This document shows, one piece after another, positions 16,340 to 24,810 of a stretch of DNA of 52,022 nt (position 1 is the first letter of the stretch; every line of letters starts with the position of its first letter). Origin of the DNA: Akkermansia muciniphila. GTDB lineage: Bacteria; Verrucomicrobiota; Verrucomicrobiia; Verrucomicrobiales; Akkermansiaceae. The notes under the pieces were generated by a model. That model was given only the letters and a program-made list of their open reading frames with translations. It was not told the DNA's origin and did not search any database. The DNA is taken from positions 1 to 52,022 of the forward strand of contig CAMAYN010000002.1 in assembly GCA_945862285.1 (NCBI GenBank), in the 5' to 3' direction. The translations under genes and the position numbers were made by a program.

Positions 16340-17266
16340 ATGAATCAATTCGAACGTCTTTTTGCTACTTCTGGCCTTTCATTGGACCGACTCCACACTT
16401 TTCTGCGCGTTGTTGAGGCGGGTAATCTCTCCAAGGCGGCGCAAGGCGATGCTACAAAACAATCACAGTTTTCTCGTCAGATTAAAGAAATGGAAAGCTT
16501 CTTCGGTATCGCGCTGACGCGCAGAATCGGACGCCGTATCGAAATCACGGAAGAGGGCAAACATTTGGCTGGACTGATTCGCCGGCAATTTTACGAACTC
16601 GATGATTTTCGTGAAGCAATGGCCGGCCGCAGTATCAACGTTCGCATCGGCTCACAGGGCAGCATCATCGATTGGTTGATCATGCCTCGCCTGGGTGAGA
16701 TACCCAAAGCCCTGGGGAATGTCATGGTCGAACTCGAACAAATGCGCAGTCTGGACGTGGTTCGATCCGTTGACGACGGGCGACTCGATTTCGGCATCGT
16801 GCGAGATGATGCTCTCGCCACACAACACAAGTGCTGGAAGCTGGGAAAAGTCGGCTACTCACTTTTTGCCCCATTGCATTTGAGCAAAGACAGTCAAGTG
16901 ATCGATGACGTCATTCGCAAATCGCCAATCATCGAGTTACTGCCGGGTGGGCAGTTTGCGCGCAATTGGCAAGAATATCTGAGTAAGAAGTCATTGCGCC
17001 CTAGGGTCATTGCAAGAGCCTCCTCATTTACCGACCTCATCAAAGCAGTGCACGCAGGCTACGCAGCAGCGGTTCTGCCCGATCTCGCAGCCGTAGATTT
17101 TGATCCGAAACGATTTCGCCACTATCCTATCGCTGAGCTCAAAAGCCGCTCCCTCGTGTTGATCGCCAATCCACGCAGCCTCGACCGCGCAGGACTATCG
17201 AATGACAGCGCCGCCAAGTTGGCAAGCCTTCTCAAACAAAGCTTTGCGTCGGTGAGAAATTCATGA
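16340..17266 (+). CDS. LysR-type transcriptional regulator
   Basis: A 308-aa regulator. The N-terminal winged HTH (LDRLHTFLRVVEAGNLSKAA to about residue 70) includes the QSQFSRQIKEMESFFG recognition helix and linker, followed by a periplasmic-binding-like effector domain (IGSQGSIIDWLIMPRL and onwards, with DFGIVRDDA). ATG at 16340 is favoured because the HTH then begins near residue 15 as usual; the frame extends upstream to 16226 without homology. It is divergent from the phosphatase gene (16267), a typical LysR target arrangement, and its 3' end faces the 3' end of the eleven-gene defence run. It could therefore regulate the phosphatase, itself, or the element. Confidence 0.88.
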   Translation: MNQFERLFATSGLSLDRLHTFLRVVEAGNLSKAAQGDATKQSQFSRQIKEMESFFGIALTRRIGRRIEITEEGKHLAGLIRRQFYELDDFREAMAGRSINVRIGSQGSIIDWLIMPRLGEIPKALGNVMVELEQMRSLDVVRSVDDGRLDFGIVRDDALATQHKCWKLGKVGYSLFAPLHLSKDSQVIDDVIRKSPIIELLPGGQFARNWQEYLSKKSLRPRVIARASSFTDLIKAVHAGYAAAVLPDLAAVDFDPKRFRHYPIAELKSRSLVLIANPRSLDRAGLSNDSAAKLASLLKQSFASVRNS

Positions 17267-17327
17267 GTTTCTCACCCAATACGCACGCGCGCGCGAGGCA
17301 ATTACGATGTATTTGAATAAAAGACAT

Positions 17328-18824
17328 TCATGACCTATCAGGAAACCTTGTCCGACAATAATTCAACAATTGTTCCCCTGAAATATTGTGCGTTGCAGGA
17401 TTTGTTCTAACATAAAAATCAACCCCTCCAATAAAACACGGTGCATTAGATGCTCTCACATCAACACGCAACACAGGCACGTCATCGAGCATGACTATTT
17501 TATGGTCAATCAAAGGAAAGAAGTTTGACCCTATTTTACTTTTTAATAATTCCTGAAAATGAAGCACGAATTTGTCCCTATTACCCTTAAACAGAACGTC
17601 GATTTCATGCACGATTCCAGGAATGGAATGATCATCTGCTACCCCAATCAGCAACGTTCCACCATCAGAATTTAAGAATGCTGCAATAGTTTTAAGAACT
17701 GCGAGGGCTTTACCTTTATCCACCAAATCTGATCGTTTATCTAGGCTAAGCGTTTGCTTAAATTCTAATGTTTTGGATTCATCACGATGAACCAAAATAT
17801 GCGTATCTTCAGTGTTTGGATCTTGATCCACTTTGAAAATTTTCAGCAGGTCGGACAGTCTGTGCTGAACGGGTAGTTGCTCTACATCCTTAGCATTCAA
17901 CGAGGTAAAATCAGTCTCAGTCTCCTTACGCACACGGGCTGACGTATATTCTATAAGTACTGAATCACAGTCCGAAGCATACCATTGGCGCTTCATACTT
18001 TCTGCTGCTGCAATGACTGAACCCGATCCACAATAAGGATCAACGATAGTATCTCCCTCCTTTGTGAAAACGGACAAAATTCTTTTAGCTAACTCTATTG
18101 GTTGCGGATACACACTTCGGGCCAAGGTGACGATGTCAGATGAGGCTGACGGCATAACATCCCATACTGAGCCTAAAGGACGAGACGTTTCATCCAGATA
18201 TCGCTTGATCCGTGGAAACATACCACCCGCGAAATCGATTCTGCAATCCGCTGCTAAAGTTTCCAATTTTTCCTGCGAATGATGCCACGAATATCCCGGG
18301 GGTGGTGTATGTCCTCTCCACTCAAACTGCATGAGAGGGCGATCAGCCTTTGATAACAGTGTTTCCAATCGGTAAGCTCGCCCGTCGTTGTCGCATAAAT
18401 TGAATTGATTCAGATCGTCCTCATTCACCTGTCGCATTGGTGGAACGAAAAAGTAATCGCCCTCAGTTTTACTGTAGGCGATCAGATTCGAGTGATTTGG
18501 AGTAGGATGAGACCGATATTGCGCAGCTCGTTGTTGGTTGAGAATCAATTCCGTAAGGAAGTTACTTTCTCCATAGACGCGATCAAGCAATGTCCTCACT
18601 GTAGAAATCTGCCTTGGAACCGCGTGCCAAACGATCAAGCCATCATCTTTCAGACATGCCTTGCAGAGTGCCGCTGTATGCAAATAAAGCGACGCGAGAT
18701 CTTTATCAGACATAGACCCTTCAGCCTCCCATGGCGGGTCAATGTAGGCAAATGCTATCGATTTCTCTGGTATTCTCTTGAGCAGATCGAGTGATGAGCA
18801 GTGAGCTAATGATCGCGTATTCAT
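17328..18824 (-). CDS. DNA methyltransferase fused to an AlbA_2 (Schlafen-like) domain
   Basis: A 498-aa protein with two parts. The first is a beta-class DNA amino-methyltransferase: motif IV DPPW at about residues 29-32 precedes motif I, DPYCGSGSV near residue 260. Whether the target is N4-cytosine or N6-adenine cannot be told. The second part, from about residue 340, has ESKTLEFKQTL, VLKTIAAFLNSDGGTLLIGV and ADDHSIPG, the signature of the AlbA_2 domain (divergent AAA-4, Schlafen type), a putative ATP- or nucleic-acid-binding module found in regulators and some nucleases. I do not recall this fusion as a standard family. ATG 18824 is preferred over a TTG at 18839. It is last in the run, 42 bp after the Res-like gene, and may methylate the sites that the upstream nuclease attacks or sense modification. 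Confidence 0.8.
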   Translation of the reverse strand: MNTRSLAHCSSLDLLKRIPEKSIAFAYIDPPWEAEGSMSDKDLASLYLHTAALCKACLKDDGLIVWHAVPRQISTVRTLLDRVYGESNFLTELILNQQRAAQYRSHPTPNHSNLIAYSKTEGDYFFVPPMRQVNEDDLNQFNLCDNDGRAYRLETLLSKADRPLMQFEWRGHTPPPGYSWHHSQEKLETLAADCRIDFAGGMFPRIKRYLDETSRPLGSVWDVMPSASSDIVTLARSVYPQPIELAKRILSVFTKEGDTIVDPYCGSGSVIAAAESMKRQWYASDCDSVLIEYTSARVRKETETDFTSLNAKDVEQLPVQHRLSDLLKIFKVDQDPNTEDTHILVHRDESKTLEFKQTLSLDKRSDLVDKGKALAVLKTIAAFLNSDGGTLLIGVADDHSIPGIVHEIDVLFKGNRDKFVLHFQELLKSKIGSNFFPLIDHKIVMLDDVPVLRVDVRASNAPCFIGGVDFYVRTNPATHNISGEQLLNYCRTRFPDRS

Positions 18825-18866
18825 AGAAGTAGACAGCAACAGTAATGACGATAGTAAGTTTCCTTG

Positions 18867-21800
18867 TCACAAGGTTACATTGGATTTGGCGGCACCGGTT
18901 ATTAACCCAAACATCTTGCCGATGTAGGAATCAGGTTCATCTTTTTGAAGTATGATATGAGCCTCAGCGAAGTCGGCTTCAGTTTTGAGCTCATCCCACC
19001 ATTGGATCTGCTTGAATGAGGTGGTAGAAAGGATGAATGATTCCAGGAATAGGTCCGGGTTATCTGGCTTGAGACGAGCCTCCAGTTCTTTAATTTTCTC
19101 GGCAAAGGCGATTTTGGGATCGTTAAATCCTTGGGTGTTACGCAGCCCCTTGGGATCGACAAAGCAGACGTGCTGCTTGTTGCCCACGATCAGCCAGACG
19201 ATAAAGTCCGGGTAAAAATTGCCGGCCTCGAAGAAGCCGATTCCTTTCTTGCTTCGGTTGCGCAAGACGAACAGCTCTTTGTTCTCAAAAAACGCCTTGT
19301 TGGTCTCATGGAATTTTTTGAGGTCTTGCATGAATTGCCATTCGCCGGGATTCAACGAAACAGGCGTGACTTCGATGACCGAGTTCCCGTTGATGTGGAT
19401 GAGCGGCGAATATAGGTGCTTGTCCCAGCGTAAGGCATTGACTCTAGCAAAAGCAAATTTCTCAAATGTGCCAGAGATGACTTTTTCTCTTAAATCTTGA
19501 ATTTGTTCGATGAGCTCCGTTTCGCCTTGCTGGATGCGGAAGGTGTATTCTTGGAGGAAATTCGGATCGTTTTCTGTCAGTTCAAATACGGCGGCGTGTT
19601 TGCTTTCCCATGCTTGTTTGCGGTATCGGTAAAGGCGATCGATGTAGCCAGTGAGTAATGCCTCCGCGATTTGTTGCCAGATGCGGACGCGCTCGAATCG
19701 AGTAGGCTCCAGCTCTTCCTTAGGAATAAAAAGATTATACCAGTGGGGATTAGATAAGATGGTGGAGATCTGATCGCGTTCCAGTCGTAAGTTGTTGTAT
19801 CCGCGCACGGTTTTAAATTGTTGAAGGCGCAGATAGAGTTCCTCGTAGTCAAGGAAAGCAAGGTTTGTCGAATTGAGGCTACCTTCGTCTCGCTTGGCCT
19901 TTAATGTCGCACCCGATTGTGCCGTGGCTTTCAGAGCTTCGATGCGGGGATACCAGTCAACGACGACGGGAAAGCGGCGGAAATAATCCGCTTCCAACTC
20001 AAAGTGCGGCCTCGGTGCATCGCGTTTGTAGTTCAGGTTATCTGGCACGCGCACTACTTTGAGCTTCCGTGATGGGAAATCGTTTAGAGTAGGTATGATG
20101 GGGATTTCTACTTCTTCCCACTCGGGATCAGTCTGAATGCCTTCAGTTTCCAAGTATTCTTTGAACTGCTTCATGTAGTCGGCACGCACACCGAAGACAT
20201 CGAGCGTCTCCACAATACTCAAAAATCGTCTTTGCGATTCTGTCGCCCGCTGCATGACCTCGTGATTGATGCGTTTGAGTGCATCGGAACGTTTGAGCGT
20301 CATGTTCCAGCCCTTTAGCCGCACACCTCTCCCGAAAAGCTGGATGATTTCCGAGCCTTCCTTGCGACCAAGGTTCATCAGGCCGATGGCTGATACCCGC
20401 CAACTATTCCACCCCTCAGTGAATTTGCGAGACCCCAGCACAATGTGAATGCGGGAATTGGACTGGGCTAGTTGTTTGAACAATGATTCGCCGAATTCCC
20501 TGTCTGGGTCAGCGATGAGAAATTTCGGATGTTCCGAGCATCGATCGTATAGTGTTTTTTCATCGCCCACGTTGATGACGCCAAAGGGCTCTGCCACCCC
20601 TAGACTAAGACTGAGTTCACCTTTGGCGGAACGGATGTTGCAAACATGGATTTTGCCGCCACCCGGTGAATTGAACAAGGAGCGCAGAATCCCCTCAAAG
20701 GCCTCTTCTCCGGTCAGATTGATCTTTTTCAGGTAGGGAAATGCGGCAGAGAAAATCGACTGCTGCTTCGTATCGATGAGTCCGTCGGTCTCCGTTAGCA
20801 GGCGATTGAGGCTGGTGACGGAAAGAGCGCGGTCTGATGTGAACTTCGCCAGAAACAGTAACACATCGACAATGTCCGAGATTTCCCCGGCGTTAACCTT
20901 CGCCCCGAAGAAAGCCCATAGTGGGCGCTCGATGTTGAAAATGGCAAAGTCCGCCGGATGATCTTCCCACAAGCGAAGTTGTTGGTAGAACGATAGTAAG
21001 GCACCCGTGAGATAGAGTTCTCTTTGCCCGCCATCTTGGTGTTCGGAGAGATTAAAAATGCGGTAATTTTTACCGTAGCCGTCCTTGTGGAAAAAGCGGT
21101 AGCTATAATCAAAGAGAATCCAACGGGCATAATTTTGCTCCATCTTAGGGTCCTTGGCCGCTTTGACGGCTTGGCCGAAGGTGGCGGAGTATTCGAAGCT
21201 GAAACCATCTCGGCATAGTGCTTCGCGGCGCTCCATCCATTTTTCTCCCGATGATCCTCGGTGCCCCTCATCGACCATGACCAGGTTCTTGCCTTCAAAG
21301 CAGTCCACGGCCACGAGCTTGTCTTTCGATTCGTCGGCGAGCTTGTTCACATCGACGATCTCGACGGTGTATCCGGAAAACATCGTTGCCTGTCCTGTGC
21401 CTTCTTTGTCGAAAATCTCCGCATCGATGCCCGAGGCGCTGAACTCCTTCAGGTGCTGCATGCTCAGCCCATCGTTCGGTGTGAGGAGGATGATCTTGTT
21501 CAATTCACGGCGTTTGCCCGCTTTCTCCAGGTAGTGGAGGTATTGAAGGATGTTCACGTGCATTTGCAGCGTCTTGCCACTGCCCGTGGCTTGCCAGAAG
21601 CAGAGCTTTCGCAAGTCCACCTCAGTGTAGCGAGTTTCAAAGCGGTCCGCCGCTCTCTCTTGCTCCTCATTGAAGGCCTCTAGGTGCGCATTCAGGCCAG
21701 CCAGTAGCTCGGCAGGGCGATGGAAGTACCAATGGAGGTAAATCTCCGTAAAAAGCAGGGCAATGTATTGATAATATTTCCAGCGAATCGGCTCCGTGCG

Positions 21801-22082
21801 GCGACCGTTGATACGCTGGGTATGGCGCACAATGTTTTCATCGAACGCACGGAGCAGCGCATTCGGGAGCTTCTGCCGCTCCACCGTGTAGCGTGTCAGC
21901 AGGTGGTGAAATTCGGTGACATTTTCCGTGTCCCATGCCTCCGCGTCCGGGTGACGAAACTCTTCATCGCAGAGCTTGTCGATGTCCTTCGCCTCCAGCA
22001 GCGAAAAGATCCATTGCTGGAGAATGAGCTTCTTATCGAAGTCCAGAGGCGGGCGGGCGTTTGTTTGTCTGCGTGCTGGCAT
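18867..22082 (-). CDS. type III restriction-like helicase-nuclease (Res/COG3587-like)
   Basis: A 1071-aa DEAD/DEAH helicase with a C-terminal nuclease. Walker A is ATGSGKT at residues 165-171 and motif II is DEGH at 271-274. A late QLFGRGVRLKGWN corresponds to motif VI. Near the C-terminus FYPDFIVWLIV and FVDPKG (about residues 956-979) give the PD-(D/E)xK signature of type III Res subunits, with Asp959, Asp976 and Lys978 as likely catalytic residues. Together with the Mod-like gene at 25922-29041 it would cut unmodified DNA after ATP-driven translocation or diffusion. Unusually, about 3.8 kb of ATPase and DUF4276 genes separate it from Mod; normally mod and res are adjacent. Confidence 0.87.
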   Translation of the reverse strand: MPARRQTNARPPLDFDKKLILQQWIFSLLEAKDIDKLCDEEFRHPDAEAWDTENVTEFHHLLTRYTVERQKLPNALLRAFDENIVRHTQRINGRRTEPIRWKYYQYIALLFTEIYLHWYFHRPAELLAGLNAHLEAFNEEQERAADRFETRYTEVDLRKLCFWQATGSGKTLQMHVNILQYLHYLEKAGKRRELNKIILLTPNDGLSMQHLKEFSASGIDAEIFDKEGTGQATMFSGYTVEIVDVNKLADESKDKLVAVDCFEGKNLVMVDEGHRGSSGEKWMERREALCRDGFSFEYSATFGQAVKAAKDPKMEQNYARWILFDYSYRFFHKDGYGKNYRIFNLSEHQDGGQRELYLTGALLSFYQQLRLWEDHPADFAIFNIERPLWAFFGAKVNAGEISDIVDVLLFLAKFTSDRALSVTSLNRLLTETDGLIDTKQQSIFSAAFPYLKKINLTGEEAFEGILRSLFNSPGGGKIHVCNIRSAKGELSLSLGVAEPFGVINVGDEKTLYDRCSEHPKFLIADPDREFGESLFKQLAQSNSRIHIVLGSRKFTEGWNSWRVSAIGLMNLGRKEGSEIIQLFGRGVRLKGWNMTLKRSDALKRINHEVMQRATESQRRFLSIVETLDVFGVRADYMKQFKEYLETEGIQTDPEWEEVEIPIIPTLNDFPSRKLKVVRVPDNLNYKRDAPRPHFELEADYFRRFPVVVDWYPRIEALKATAQSGATLKAKRDEGSLNSTNLAFLDYEELYLRLQQFKTVRGYNNLRLERDQISTILSNPHWYNLFIPKEELEPTRFERVRIWQQIAEALLTGYIDRLYRYRKQAWESKHAAVFELTENDPNFLQEYTFRIQQGETELIEQIQDLREKVISGTFEKFAFARVNALRWDKHLYSPLIHINGNSVIEVTPVSLNPGEWQFMQDLKKFHETNKAFFENKELFVLRNRSKKGIGFFEAGNFYPDFIVWLIVGNKQHVCFVDPKGLRNTQGFNDPKIAFAEKIKELEARLKPDNPDLFLESFILSTTSFKQIQWWDELKTEADFAEAHIILQKDEPDSYIGKMFGLITGAAKSNVTL

Positions 22083-22111
22083 GAATGTCGAGTAAAAGTA
22101 ATTGGAAAAAG

Positions 22112-22675
22112 TTAGGCTACATCAGCCAGCAAACGGCGAATCCCATCGAGAAAAACCTGAAAGCTGCGGCTTGTGTTACTCTCAATATCAAGGTGCGGGC
22201 CAATCTTGCGTGACCCGCCGATTTTCTGGTAGGATCCTTTTGTGATTTTGTGAAGCTCGGTCGCTGGATTCACAATTTGATCAGGCGTGCGATATTTTGC
22301 TTTATTTGAAAATTGGACAATCCCGCTTAATCCAAGCCCTTTTTCTACGGCCCCTAAGTCACCAAAATACCAGCTTTCCAGCTCGCGGCAGGCGATACGA
22401 ACGAGTGCTTCTGGCCGCCCCGCCGCTCGACAAATCTTCAACAAGTTCTCCTTGATCACACGGCAATCCCCACTGTCCTGATCCCGCATTACCAAGAAGA
22501 CTGAATTCGGTCTGAGCCAATCCTTGATCTTCCGGCCTAGTTGGCGTTCCAAGTCCTGCTTGCCCTCGAACACCATGAAATGAACGGAGACTCCATCAGG
22601 CAAGACCCTCGGCAATAGCCCTTCAAGCATGGCCCTGGCGGATGGCTCTTCTAAAAGCAATACCAATGTTTTCAT
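22112..22675 (-). CDS. DUF4276 protein 2 (Toprim-like)
   Basis: A 187-aa DUF4276 protein. It begins with a beta-strand and LLLEEPSARAML, then FEGKQDLE, and has RDQDSGDC with Asp65, Asp67 and Asp70. This Glu near the N-terminus plus a DxD is the Toprim-like pattern. IACRELESWYFGDL is another family block. DUF4276 proteins are usually paired with COG4637-type ATPases, as AriB with AriA in PARIS or RloB with RloA, although AriB carries DUF4435 instead. Its start overlaps the ATPase 2 stop by 4 bp (ATGA), so the two are translationally coupled. The likely role is an effector nuclease, held by the ATPase until triggered; this is inferred from the related systems. Confidence 0.8.
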   Translation of the reverse strand: MKTLVLLLEEPSARAMLEGLLPRVLPDGVSVHFMVFEGKQDLERQLGRKIKDWLRPNSVFLVMRDQDSGDCRVIKENLLKICRAAGRPEALVRIACRELESWYFGDLGAVEKGLGLSGIVQFSNKAKYRTPDQIVNPATELHKITKGSYQKIGGSRKIGPHLDIESNTSRSFQVFLDGIRRLLADVA

Positions 22676-23862
22676 TGTGGATCAGCACCGAGAAAAAAGC
22701 CCTGCTTCCACAAGAAGCCCATCTGATCACCATCGCGCATGTAGGCAGCGATCTGTTCATCGTCCATCGCACGGTGCACTTTGGTGTAGCCTTTACTCTT
22801 CTCTAGCCAGAAGACTTCATCTAGTTGAACGGCATTGAGAAAGTCAGGTGAATGCGTAGAAACAAACACTTGTCCGCCCCGTTCGCTGTAGGCGCGAAAT
22901 TCCTCAGCCAGTTCCCACAGCAGTGAGTGATAGAGTTGGTTTTCTGGTTCTTCCACGCACAGTAGTGGGTGTGGCTCTGGATCGTAGAGAAGTACCAAGT
23001 AGGCGAGCATCTTGATCGTACCATCAGATACGTAGCGGGCAAGGAAAGGATCCTCAAACGCACCATCTTGAAACTTTAAAAGTATCCGACCTTCCTCGGT
23101 GGGCTTGGATTCCACCTTGGTCACGCCGGGAACCCGCTGCTTCAGTTTTTCAATGATGACGTCAAAAATTCTACGATGATGGTGGTAAAGGTACTCAATC
23201 ACTTGGGAGAGATTTTCTCCTTCGCGCGATAGGTGCTCGGCATAGCCGATTTCCTGTTCCGGGCGGGCGCGGCTGATGTGGAAATCGGATACGTGCCAGC
23301 GCTCGATCAAATTCCCTAACGCCACCACTGCGGGGAATTTCTCGAATTGCGCTAATCCCTTAATGGCTAGAATATCTGAGGATTTGAGAGTTTGCTCCTC
23401 ACGCTTCAATTGACCCTCATCTTCCACGGCTTCCATTTCATTGGTGACGGCTACACCTTTCCCTTCGGAAAAATCCAGGAAGCGCCATGGCTTTCCGGTT
23501 TGTCCACGTCGGTACTGGAGAATTTCTTTCTCTACGATAGGGCGTCCGTTCATTTCATTGATTACGAGCGAGTACGTAATAAGACGCTTCTTGCGGCCTT
23601 CTTCGCGGAACTTCAGTTCGATTTCGATAGGGCCCCGGCTATCACGGCTACGCACTTCTTGGAATCCGCGGCTTCCACCCAACTTGGCCAGTGCGGTGGT
23701 GACGTTTGCCGTCATTGCATCCCGCAGGAATCCAAAGACGGAAAACAAGGTGCTCTTACCCGTTCCGTTCGCTCCTACGAGCACGCAGAAACGCGGAATG
23801 TTTCGCATCTCCACGTCTTGAAAGGCGCGAAAGTTTTTCAATTTGAGATATTCGATGTGCAT
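22672..23862 (-). CDS. ATPase 2, SMC/ABC-like AAA_15/AAA_21 type
   Basis: A 396-aa ABC-type ATPase of the COG4637/OLD-like class. It begins with the LKLKNFRAF strand-loop typical of these proteins; Walker A is GANGTGKST at residues 30-38. The signature-like region is YVSDGTIKMLAYL. Walker B is LLCVEEPENQLYH, and VSTHSPDFLNA holds the switch His. No nuclease domain is fused, so the effector is probably the coupled DUF4276 gene just downstream. A 49-bp gap separates it from the small ORF upstream, one of the two largest in the run. Its sequence differs clearly from ATPase 1, so the two pairs are not a recent duplication. Confidence 0.85.
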   Translation of the reverse strand: MHIEYLKLKNFRAFQDVEMRNIPRFCVLVGANGTGKSTLFSVFGFLRDAMTANVTTALAKLGGSRGFQEVRSRDSRGPIEIELKFREEGRKKRLITYSLVINEMNGRPIVEKEILQYRRGQTGKPWRFLDFSEGKGVAVTNEMEAVEDEGQLKREEQTLKSSDILAIKGLAQFEKFPAVVALGNLIERWHVSDFHISRARPEQEIGYAEHLSREGENLSQVIEYLYHHHRRIFDVIIEKLKQRVPGVTKVESKPTEEGRILLKFQDGAFEDPFLARYVSDGTIKMLAYLVLLYDPEPHPLLCVEEPENQLYHSLLWELAEEFRAYSERGGQVFVSTHSPDFLNAVQLDEVFWLEKSKGYTKVHRAMDDEQIAAYMRDGDQMGFLWKQGFFLGADPQ

Positions 23863-23911
23863 GTTCTTGATTCTTGCTGGATGTTACTGGCAGTTTACCC
23901 GCATGAACTTC

Positions 23912-24079
23912 TTATCCAAGTCTTAAAGGCGACCAGCTATTGCTGTTGTGGCGAGATGGGATTGCGTAATAAAATGCAGGGAGAAAGTCACTGTAATCTG
24001 TTTCGGGAACATCAGCCAATGAAAACATAAATCCATTGATTTTCAAAAGACTGCCGTGATAAATAGCATGACGTGTCAT
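23912..24079 (-). CDS. 55-aa small ORF coupled to DUF4276 protein 1
   Basis: This small frame lies in the 213-bp gap between the two ATPase modules. Its ATG overlaps the stop of the DUF4276 gene as ATGA, the same coupling seen at three other junctions of the run, and it ends with TAA at 23912-23914. The 55-residue product begins MTRHAIYHGSLLKINGFMF and is rich in aromatic residues, ending WSPLRLG. I recognise no family. It could be a small regulatory partner or trigger of the ATPase-DUF4276 module, or the remnant of a longer gene. Support is the start coupling and operon position only. Confidence 0.45.
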   Translation of the reverse strand: MTRHAIYHGSLLKINGFMFSLADVPETDYSDFLPAFYYAIPSRHNSNSWSPLRLG

Positions 24080-24810
24080 TGTTCTTCCTCCTCGGTTACG
24101 GTGACTGCTGCCAGCCCTTCGAGCGATGAGACCCAGTCGTTAAAATGGCGGCAGTTAGCGCGGAGAGTGTCGAGCCCCACGATTTCTAAAACGTTGATCG
24201 CACCACTTTGGTCACTCCGCTTGTATTTCTCGTAGACCGAAATGTAACTGGCGATGCGCTTGGAGGGCGCACCTGTCGGTGTGTGGTTGATCTCCTCCAC
24301 ATCATCGAATTTAGCCACATCGGCTGCCAGTAGCTCAAGCTCCCGTGCGTCCTTAAGGAACAAGGTTCCCATCGCCTCGACGTTGACTAGCAGAAGGGTT
24401 TCGAATTCGTGAAGTTGGATATAGGGGATGAACCTTTGGCTGCCCAAATCTGCTCCAACCTTGCCGAGTTCGGCTTCAAAAAATTCGACCCTTCTCCGAC
24501 TCTCTGATATCTTTTTTCCCTTTTCGTAGTCGGGGAAATCTCCAGGCAACCCATAAAGGTCGATCAGAGTTGTGAACCAGGTGTTGGGGCGATTCCCATG
24601 CTGCCGAATTAATCGCTCCAGATCGCCTAGATAGTGACGGAAGGCACCGCCGCCTTTGAATACTTGTCCCGCTTTCCTGTCCCGCCGTGTTGTCACCATG
24701 GGAGCTGAAATATCGATACCTCGTTGGGCCAAATGGGGAGCCAGCATGCGCTTCACCAGATTTGCCTCGGAGAACCCTTCCACCAGACAATAGATTGTCA
24801 CCCGATTCAT
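24076..24810 (-). CDS. DUF4276 protein 1 (Toprim-like)
   Basis: A 244-aa DUF4276 protein. The N-terminus VTIYCLVEGFSEANLVKRML has the conserved Glu11, followed by LIDLYGLPGDFPDY with Asp84 and by RFIPYIQLHEFETLL, the family's most typical block. It is distinct from the other DUF4276 protein here: longer, with an EEEEQ tail and a GLPGDFP motif rather than RDQDSGDC. ATG 24810 is chosen because it overlaps the ATPase 1 stop as ATGA; the longer frame to 24846 begins inside the ATPase gene. It should be the effector half of the first ATPase-effector module, with a Toprim-like metal site as a possible nuclease. The function is inferred. Confidence 0.8.
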   Translation of the reverse strand: MNRVTIYCLVEGFSEANLVKRMLAPHLAQRGIDISAPMVTTRRDRKAGQVFKGGGAFRHYLGDLERLIRQHGNRPNTWFTTLIDLYGLPGDFPDYEKGKKISESRRRVEFFEAELGKVGADLGSQRFIPYIQLHEFETLLLVNVEAMGTLFLKDARELELLAADVAKFDDVEEINHTPTGAPSKRIASYISVYEKYKRSDQSGAINVLEIVGLDTLRANCRHFNDWVSSLEGLAAVTVTEEEEQ

